Source: Flavobacterium sp. 90 (GTDB taxonomy: Bacteria; Bacteroidota; Bacteroidia; Flavobacteriales; Flavobacteriaceae). From it: a stretch of DNA of 64,000 bases. Location of the stretch: positions 6,589,813-6,653,812 of the forward strand of contig NZ_SMGE01000001.1 in assembly GCF_004339525.1 (NCBI RefSeq), given 5' to 3'. The position numbers and the translations under genes are program-made. How positions within the stretch are numbered: position 1 is the first letter of the stretch; every line of letters starts with the position of its first letter. The notes below the pieces were generated by a model. It ran no database searches. It was not told where the DNA came from and was given only the letters and a program-made list of their open reading frames with translations. This document shows, in pieces, positions 58,469 through 64,000 of the stretch.

Positions 58469-61135
58469 ATGAGAAAAATTGCATTATTACTATTTCTATT
58501 AAACACAGCGTTTCTTTTTGCACAAAAAGAAGTTTCGGGAGTTGTAAAAGACAAATCAGGCGCACCTTTACCTGGCGTTAACATTCTTGAAAAAGGAACC
58601 ACAAACGGCGTATCTACTGATTTTGAAGGTAGTTACAAAATAAAAGTTAAAGATGGCGCTACTTTAATTTTTAGTTATATTGGATATACTACTATTGAAA
58701 AACAAGCTACAAGTGGCGATGTTAGCATTGTATTAGATCAAAACGGCGGTCAGATTTTAAGTGACGTAGTAGTCGTTGGATCCAGAAATGCTAAAAGGAC
58801 AGTTGTAAATTCGGCAGTTCCTATCGATGTTATCAATGTAAAAGATGTAACAACACAAAGCGGAAAAATTGAAATCAATCAATTACTGCAATATGTTGCT
58901 CCTTCTTTTAATGCTAACAAACAGTCCGGTTCTGATGGTGCTGACCACGTTGACCCTGCTTCTTTAAGAGGTATGGGACCTGACCAGACGTTGGTTTTGA
59001 TTAACGGAAAAAGAAGACATCAATCATCTCTTATCAACTTATTTGGTACTCGCGGACGTGGAAATACAGGAACGGATTTGAACGCTATTCCGGTTGCGTC
59101 TATCAAAAGAATTGAAATTCTAAGAGACGGCGCCGCTGCACAATACGGTTCTGATGCCATTGCAGGTGTTATTAATATTGTAACTGCAGATAATGTAAAT
59201 GAGTTAACAGGATCTGTAACTTATGGTGCTTTTAACACAGATGCAAAAGGAGACTTTTTACCGGGAACGCCAAATACTAAAGATTATAGATTGGACACAA
59301 AAGGAAATGGAAACTCTTACGGGAAAAACAAATCTCTTGATGGACAATCTGTAAAAGTGGCTGCCAATTATGGAGTTGCTCTTGGAACAAAAGGCGGTTA
59401 TGCTAACTTTACAGGAGAATTTATCAATAAGGAAAAAACTTTGAGACCTGGCTATGATTTTAGAAAAGGCTTTGGTGATGCTCAAATTAACGGATTGAAT
59501 TTCTTTGGAAATCTTGCCATTCCAATTGCTGATAAAACAGAATTTTATGCTTTTGGAGGAAGCAGCGTTAGAAATACTGATGCTTATGCGTTTACCAGAA
59601 ATGACGGAGAAAGAGTTGTAGAGTCTGTTTATCCTGGTGGATATACGCCAAGAATTACCTCAAAAATTAATGACAATTCAATTGCAGCAGGAATTAGAAC
59701 AGAAACTTCCGGCGGATGGAAAATGGATTTAAGCAATACTTTCGGAAAAAATAAATTTCATTATGATATTAAGGGAACAATAAATGCTTCTCTTTTGGAC
59801 AAATCTCCTCTTGAATTTGACGCAGGTGGACATAGTTTACTTCAAAACACTACTAATTTTGATATTTCTAAAAACTATCCTGATGTTTTAAAAGGCTTTA
59901 ATATTGCTTTTGGAACAGAATTCAGAGTAGAAAAATTCGAAATTTTTGCTGGTGAAGAAGGTTCATATACGACTTATGACACTAACGGAAAACCAATCAC
60001 GGATCCAACGACTCAAAGTCCGCCAACAATTCCAAATCCTGATTATGACCCTACTGATCCTACATCTTCACCAACTATTGCGAGACCTGGAAGTTCTCAG
60101 GGATTCCCTGGATATAGCCCCGCAAATGTGGTAAATGAAAGCCGCACCAACTTCTCTTTATATACTGATGCTGAGTTAGATGTAACTGAAGCTTTAATGG
60201 TAAGTGGAGCTGTTCGTTTTGAAAATTATAGTGATTTCGGAAGTACTCTAAACGGAAAATTAGCTTCAAGACTTAAAATCACAGATCATATTAATGCGAG
60301 AGGTTCTATTAGTACAGGATTTCGTGCTCCATCATTAGCTCAGGTTTATTATAATTTACGTTTTACAAACTTCAATGCCGGCGGTGCAACCGAAGTACTT
60401 TTGGCACCAAACGATAGTCCGGTTACGAGAGCTTTCGGAATTCAAAAATTAAACGAAGAGAAAGCTGTAAATGCTTCTTTGGGTTTCACCGCAACTTTTG
60501 GAGATTTCACAGCTACGGTCGATGGATATTATATTAAAGTAAAAGATCGTATCGTTCTTACCGGATATTTTGATGCAAAACCATTGAATTTAGGAGTTGA
60601 CAAAGCTCAGTTTTTTGCAAATGGTGTAGACACAAGTACTCACGGTTTGGACTTAGTTTTCTCTTGGAAAAAATCATTTGATTTTGGACAATTTGGAGCA
60701 ACTTTTGTTGGAAACATTAACGACATGAAAATTGACAATGTAAAAAATGGCACTTTACCAGCAGATATTTTCTTCGGAAGACGTGAAAAAGCATTTTTAT
60801 TAGCTTCAGCTCCAGATAGTAAATTTGGTTTAAACCTAAATTATTCTATACATAAATTTGATGCAGGTCTAGCCTTTACACGTTTTAGCAAAGTAGTTTT
60901 GGTGGATTATAATGACGAAGACGATGTTTACAATCCAAGATTGGTAACTGATATAACTTTAGGTTACAAACTAAGCAAAAGCCTAAAATTAAGTATTGGA
61001 AGCAATAACTTATTCAACGTTTATCCTACTAAACAAGATGAACAAGGTAATACAGAAGCTGGTGGATATTGGGACGCCGTACAAATGGGTTTCAGCGGAG
61101 CGTACTACTATGCAAGACTTGGATTTAATTTCTAA
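58469..61135 (+). CDS. TonB-dependent receptor with carboxypeptidase-regulatory domain
   Basis: An outer-membrane receptor of about 888 residues. The signal peptide ends FLFAQ; a carboxypeptidase-regulatory-like domain follows (EVSGVVKDKSGAPLPGVNI ... GATLIFSYIGYTTIE, about 20-95), then the plug (VLINGKRRHQSSLINLF ... IKRIEILRDGAAAQYGSDAIAG) and a 22-strand-type barrel ending YYYARLGFNF. A proline/threonine-rich loop (about 508-550) is low complexity and predicted extracellular. No SusD partner follows, so it is not a glycan SusCD pair; the ligand is unknown. ATG at 58469 precedes the signal peptide; an in-frame ATG at 58370 adds an unlikely extension. Confidence 0.9.
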   Translation: MRKIALLLFLLNTAFLFAQKEVSGVVKDKSGAPLPGVNILEKGTTNGVSTDFEGSYKIKVKDGATLIFSYIGYTTIEKQATSGDVSIVLDQNGGQILSDVVVVGSRNAKRTVVNSAVPIDVINVKDVTTQSGKIEINQLLQYVAPSFNANKQSGSDGADHVDPASLRGMGPDQTLVLINGKRRHQSSLINLFGTRGRGNTGTDLNAIPVASIKRIEILRDGAAAQYGSDAIAGVINIVTADNVNELTGSVTYGAFNTDAKGDFLPGTPNTKDYRLDTKGNGNSYGKNKSLDGQSVKVAANYGVALGTKGGYANFTGEFINKEKTLRPGYDFRKGFGDAQINGLNFFGNLAIPIADKTEFYAFGGSSVRNTDAYAFTRNDGERVVESVYPGGYTPRITSKINDNSIAAGIRTETSGGWKMDLSNTFGKNKFHYDIKGTINASLLDKSPLEFDAGGHSLLQNTTNFDISKNYPDVLKGFNIAFGTEFRVEKFEIFAGEEGSYTTYDTNGKPITDPTTQSPPTIPNPDYDPTDPTSSPTIARPGSSQGFPGYSPANVVNESRTNFSLYTDAELDVTEALMVSGAVRFENYSDFGSTLNGKLASRLKITDHINARGSISTGFRAPSLAQVYYNLRFTNFNAGGATEVLLAPNDSPVTRAFGIQKLNEEKAVNASLGFTATFGDFTATVDGYYIKVKDRIVLTGYFDAKPLNLGVDKAQFFANGVDTSTHGLDLVFSWKKSFDFGQFGATFVGNINDMKIDNVKNGTLPADIFFGRREKAFLLASAPDSKFGLNLNYSIHKFDAGLAFTRFSKVVLVDYNDEDDVYNPRLVTDITLGYKLSKSLKLSIGSNNLFNVYPTKQDEQGNTEAGGYWDAVQMGFSGAYYYARLGFNF

Positions 61136-61165
61136 TACAAATAAGAGTTAAAATGTGCTGCTAAG

Positions 61166-61297
61166 CACTAAATATTGGTAGTTTTTGTAGATTCGAAATA
61201 CGTTAGCGTGCCGTAGGTACGCAACAAAACGATAACTATTGCGTACCTACGGCACGCTAAATCGATAACGATTACTGTTTTCTACCAATATTTAGTG
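61166..61297. repeat. Nested inverted repeat, CCAATATTTA family, copy 2
   Basis: The outer arms CACTAAATATTGGTAG (61166-61181) and CTACCAATATTTAGTG (61282-61297) are perfect. The inner arms of 22 bases at 61203-61224 and 61239-61260 (core GCGTGCCGTAGGTACGC) are also perfect, with a 14-base loop. The outer arm shares CCAATATTTA with the element at 55585-55795. Confidence 0.92.
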
Positions 61298-61390
61298 CCT
61301 AAAGGCAAAATTGTAGATTAAATATTGATTGATATTTCTAACATAATTATGTTCTCCTGAGCAAGGCTTCGACTTCGCTCTGCCAGACAA

Positions 61391-61423
61391 AAAAAATCCT
61401 GAGCCAAAAACTCAGGATTTTTT
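61391..61423. terminator. Terminator, AATCCTGAG stem, left of the gene at 61500
   Basis: AAAAAATCCTGAG (61391-61403) with CTCAGGATTTTTT (61411-61423), a seven-base loop. It lies about 77 bases past the stop of the minus-strand gene and also downstream of the plus-strand receptor. Between them is a CAACAATTAA tandem-word tract (61455-61495). Confidence 0.85.
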
Positions 61424-61499
61424 ATATAAAAACGTTTCACATTTCATATTTCACAATCAACAATTAACAATTAACAATCAACAATTAATAATTATCAAA

Positions 61500-62666
61500 C
61501 TACATTTTAAATTCCAGCGAACTTACAATTGCTCTTTCTTCATCTGTCGCTGTAAATCCAGAAATATCCCAGTAATTGGTTAGAATTTTATTCTTTTTAT
61601 TAAAAAGTGATTTCTCTTTAAAGACATCACTTTCGCTATACGTAAAATTGTTTCTATTGAAATTTGTCGTTACAAAATTATTCCTAACCTGAATATTTTT
61701 GACTTTATTGTCTTTTAATATCAAATCATACGCTATTTCTTCATTAGAACTCAGTAAATAATAATCTAAACCATCTGTTCTGTAATTCACTTTTACAAAA
61801 GATCTCGTGATGTGTTTAGAACCTACGCTTGGTTTTTCTTCCGTTTCAGGAATATTTCCAGGAGCAATAGTAATTGTAAATTCAATAATTAGTTTTTTCT
61901 CCGGATCGTAAGTAATTTCAAAACTGTCAATAGCTTTTTTTGATTTATTCAAAGGTGTAGCCGTCATGACATAATAGTTTTTGTTTTTGGGATGTCCTTT
62001 GGTTATAAAATCATATTCTTTTTTTGTTTTTGGATCCAAAAGAGGATCGAAGTACTTAAAATTAGAATAATTCTCCATTATGTTATTCAAATTATAACCT
62101 TTTAAATCAGCACTTACATCTGTTTCTAATAAACCGTAAGATCTATTTTGCTCCACTAATAAAGTTGTGTTAACCTTTTTTTGGCGGGCAACAAATTGAA
62201 AGTTAACCAAACCATCATTATAATATGAATATTTATTATCCAGCATAAAAAACTCTCTTACAAAAACTTTAAGTCGGTATGAATCTGCTAATTTTTGTCT
62301 TGAATTTGAAACAATTTTACTGAGTATTTTAAATGGTTTTTCTTTTGATACTACAATTTCATCTAGTTTATTGTTGTTGCTTTTAAGATAAACTACGAAC
62401 ATATCTGGTTTTAAAGCTCCCCAACGAAGTGTCACTTTTTCATAATTAGTTTCAGAAACCTGAATATTTGAAGCTCCGCTTAGCATAAAAGTTACTTTAC
62501 CGTCGTGATTACTTATTAACGTTTGTTTCGTTTTCATAATAAGCACGGCAGCATTTTCAATTGGCAATTGTGTTTCGATATCTTTCACAACAATTGAATA
62601 CTCAACTTTTTGAGCAAAAACGCCAATATTAAAGCATAAAACAAATAAAAGTATCAGTCTCTTCAT
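61500..62666 (-). CDS. Exported protein with carboxypeptidase-regulatory-like domain
   Basis: A 388-residue exported protein. The signal peptide (MKRLILLFVLCFNIGVFAQ) is followed by a carboxypeptidase-regulatory-like beta-sandwich (SIVVKDIETQLPIENAAVLI ... GKVTFMLSGASNIQVSETNY, about 23-90). The remaining 300 residues are beta-rich with no recognisable catalytic motif (ILSKIVSNSRQKLADSYRLKVFVREFF and later DSFEITYDPEKKLIIEFT). Such proteins are common in Bacteroidota; function unknown. ATG at 62666 was preferred over a TTG two codons upstream. Confidence 0.83.
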   Translation of the reverse strand: MKRLILLFVLCFNIGVFAQKVEYSIVVKDIETQLPIENAAVLIMKTKQTLISNHDGKVTFMLSGASNIQVSETNYEKVTLRWGALKPDMFVVYLKSNNNKLDEIVVSKEKPFKILSKIVSNSRQKLADSYRLKVFVREFFMLDNKYSYYNDGLVNFQFVARQKKVNTTLLVEQNRSYGLLETDVSADLKGYNLNNIMENYSNFKYFDPLLDPKTKKEYDFITKGHPKNKNYYVMTATPLNKSKKAIDSFEITYDPEKKLIIEFTITIAPGNIPETEEKPSVGSKHITRSFVKVNYRTDGLDYYLLSSNEEIAYDLILKDNKVKNIQVRNNFVTTNFNRNNFTYSESDVFKEKSLFNKKNKILTNYWDISGFTATDEERAIVSSLEFKM

Positions 62667-62790
62667 AAGCAATTATTAAAATTTACCGACCAAAAACACT
62701 TAAGCATTATAAAATCATCATCAAATTAACTAAAATAAAACATTAAATACCAGTATTATACGAAAAAATTATATTAAAAAAGCGACAAAA

Positions 62791-62820
62791 AAAATCCTGA
62801 GTGTTTAAACTCAGGATTTT
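62791..62820. terminator. Terminator, AATCCTGAG stem, right of the gene at 61500
   Basis: AAAATCCTGAGT (62791-62802) pairs with ACTCAGGATTTT (62809-62820) and is followed by T-runs. It terminates the minus-strand ferredoxin gene at 62847. The stem core is the same as at 61391-61423. Confidence 0.88.
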
Positions 62821-62846
62821 TACTTACCTATTTGAGGTAAATAAAA

Positions 62847-63197
62847 TTATTCACCGTGTAAAAACGCTTGTCTATTCAACAAGGTTTCTTCATCTTCTAC
62901 GTGATTATCATCTGGTATACAACAATCTACAGGACATACAGCCGCACATTGAGGTTCATCATGAAAACCTTTACATTCTGTACATTTTCCAGGAACGATG
63001 TAATATACTTCATCAGAAATTGGAGTTTGAGCATCACCAGCATCAACCTCAGTTCCGTCAGGTAAAATTACTTTTCCAGAAAGACTAGTTCCGTCTTTAT
63101 ATCTCCAATCATCAGCTCCTTCATAAATTGCTGTATTTGGGCACTCTGGTTCACAAGCCCCACAGTTTATGCATTCGTCAGTTATAATTATTGCCAT
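62847..63197 (-). CDS. 4Fe-4S dicluster ferredoxin
   Basis: A 116-residue ferredoxin with eight or more cysteine ligands in two motifs: [12 protein letters not shown] (Cys9, 12, 15, 19) and [23 protein letters not shown] (Cys72, 75, 84, 88, then 92-93). The extended spacing between Cys75 and Cys84 is typical of the Alvin/YfhL-type 2[4Fe-4S] ferredoxins. It passes electrons in the cytoplasm. It is divergent from the acyl-CoA reductase gene and lies next to it, a neighbourhood common in Flavobacteria as I recall. Confidence 0.9.
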   Translation of the reverse strand: MAIIITDECINCGACEPECPNTAIYEGADDWRYKDGTSLSGKVILPDGTEVDAGDAQTPISDEVYYIVPGKCTECKGFHDEPQCAAVCPVDCCIPDDNHVEDEETLLNRQAFLHGE

Positions 63198-63274
63198 TTT
63201 GTTCTTGGTTACGAGTTAAAAGTCTTAATGTTTCAAAGTCAAAAAAAGACATTCTTAGCTTTTGACTTGATGAC

Positions 63275-63307
63275 TTTTGACTTTCGACTTATTTATCCTT
63301 ATTTTTG
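63275..63307 (+). promoter_or_regulatory. Complete -33/-7 promoter of the acyl-CoA reductase gene
   Basis: TTTTG (63275-63279), a 20-base spacer and TATTTTTG (63300-63307): both elements of the Bacteroidota primary sigma-factor promoter are present with normal spacing. The transcript would start about 33 bases before the ATG at 63346. This is the best promoter match seen in the window. Confidence 0.75.
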
Positions 63308-63345
63308 TGCAAAATTACAATCAAAACTCTTCATAAACAAACATT

Positions 63346-64000
63346 ATGACATTAGAAACAAAAAAAAGTGTTTTTGTTGAATTAGGGAATTTCTTAAAAC
63401 AATTCTCAGAAAAGGAAACAATTAAAAAATCGGATGTTTTACACAACGATTTATTTTTTGATGATTTCGAAAAGCTGATACATTTATCGCAATCTCATAA
63501 TGGCTGGTATACACCTGAACAAGTGTATTTTGCAATAAAATCATGGGCAGACGCTTTAACGGAAGAAAACATTGACAAATGGCTTTCTAAATATACCTCT
63601 GAATTTTCTCAGGAAGACAAAAAAGAAAAAACTGTTGCTTTAATATTGGCAGGAAATATTCCGCTAGTAGGATTTCACGATTTTTTATCGGTTTTGATTA
63701 CCGGAAATAAAGCTTTAATCAAAACATCTTCAAACGATCAGCATTTATTACCGTTTTTAGCCAAGTATTTAATTGCTGTAGATGAAAATTTTAAAGATAA
63801 AATCACTTTCGTGGAAGGCAAACTGGAAAATTTTGACACCGTAATTGCCACCGGAAGCAATAATACAGCACGTTATTTTGAATATTACTTTAAAGACAAA
63901 CCTTCAATTATTCGAAAAAACAGAAATTCGGCTGCCGTTTTAAACGGAAAAGAAACGAAGGAAGATTTAGAAAATTTAGGTGAAGATATTTTTAGATATT
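63346..64000 (+). CDS. LuxC-type acyl-CoA reductase (5' part, cut by window end)
   Basis: The first 218 codons of a protein of probably about 350 residues; the frame is open to the window edge. The visible part has LILAGNIPLVGFHDFLSVLITGNKALIKTSSND (the nucleotide-binding start of the LuxC/aldehyde-dehydrogenase fold) and TVIATGSNNTARYFEYYFKDKPSIIRKNRNSAAVL, typical of LuxC family acyl-CoA/acyl-ACP reductases. The catalytic cysteine should lie further on. In non-luminous Flavobacteria the substrate is unknown. It is divergent from the ferredoxin gene. Confidence 0.88.
   Translation, partial: MTLETKKSVFVELGNFLKQFSEKETIKKSDVLHNDLFFDDFEKLIHLSQSHNGWYTPEQVYFAIKSWADALTEENIDKWLSKYTSEFSQEDKKEKTVALILAGNIPLVGFHDFLSVLITGNKALIKTSSNDQHLLPFLAKYLIAVDENFKDKITFVEGKLENFDTVIATGSNNTARYFEYYFKDKPSIIRKNRNSAAVLNGKETKEDLENLGEDIFRY

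Noticed and set aside
62801..63088. 95-residue plus-strand frame opposite the ferredoxin
   Set aside because: Antisense to two clear cysteine motifs; composition is rich in His, Gln and Leu as expected for a shadow.
1..64000. CRISPR array, tRNA, rRNA, tmRNA or prophage
   Set aside because: No regularly spaced identical repeats, no cloverleaf or rRNA segments, and no phage structural genes were found on reading the window.

Overview
The window comes from an AT-rich member of the Bacteroidota, most likely the genus Flavobacterium. Many promoters carry the TAnnTTTG -7 element of this phylum, ribosome binding sites are weak, and family content fits: DUF6452/DUF6048 pair, DUF6095, TonB-dependent receptors with carboxypeptidase-regulatory domains, membrane-anchored AraC regulators, and a LuxC-type acyl-CoA reductase beside a ferredoxin. 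No rRNA, tRNA, CRISPR array, insertion sequence or prophage was seen.

Bases 1-16400 are a cell-surface glycan region. It starts with a truncated polysaccharide deacetylase and a lipopolysaccharide core block of two GT2 and two GT9 glycosyltransferases in the mirrored order GT2-GT9-GT9-GT2, a Kdo/LPS-type kinase and a DUF5672 protein. A beta/gamma-crystallin-like lipoprotein follows, then three more glycosyltransferases. Next is a tight six-gene minus-strand operon (10257-15014): acyl carrier protein, two KAS III condensing enzymes, a short-chain dehydrogenase, a Rieske oxygenase and a PglD-like sugar acyltransferase. It is divergent from a VioA/PglE-like sugar aminotransferase. Together they look like a pathway that builds a short hydroxylated acyl chain on its own ACP and transfers it to a 4-amino sugar. 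This is the best candidate for an under-described system here.

Bases 16389-33000 are mostly housekeeping: threonylcarbamoyl-AMP synthase, cysteine desulfurase, Smr protein, serine acetyltransferase plus cysteine synthase, aldo/keto reductase, an orphan histidine kinase, RlmD, a racemase, a THUMP RNA methyltransferase, a second methyltransferase and a ZIP transporter. Bases 33208-38118 hold an outer-membrane barrel protein and two tandemly duplicated membrane-AraC regulators with duplicated promoters. Bases 38223-45500 contain murQ, a RelE/ParE-type toxin-antitoxin pair overlapping a pentapeptide-repeat gene, small hypotheticals, and a CBS/DUF294 protein with a DnaQ-like exonuclease. Bases 45690-50540 are topoisomerase IV subunits A and B. 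The remainder carries nicotinate phosphoribosyltransferase, two tandem transglutaminase-like proteins, an FMN reductase, a BrkB-family protein, a DUF2459 protein, YchF, a TonB-dependent receptor, a secreted protein with a carboxypeptidase-regulatory domain, a ferredoxin and the start of an acyl-CoA reductase.

Intergenic space is rich in imperfect inverted repeats of at least eight families. Several have two copies in this window (17055/56753, 24349/30002, 39186/56665, 41977/56816, 55585/61166), and some show compensatory base changes suggesting folded RNA or DNA. All functional calls rest on reading translations and motifs by eye; no database search was run.
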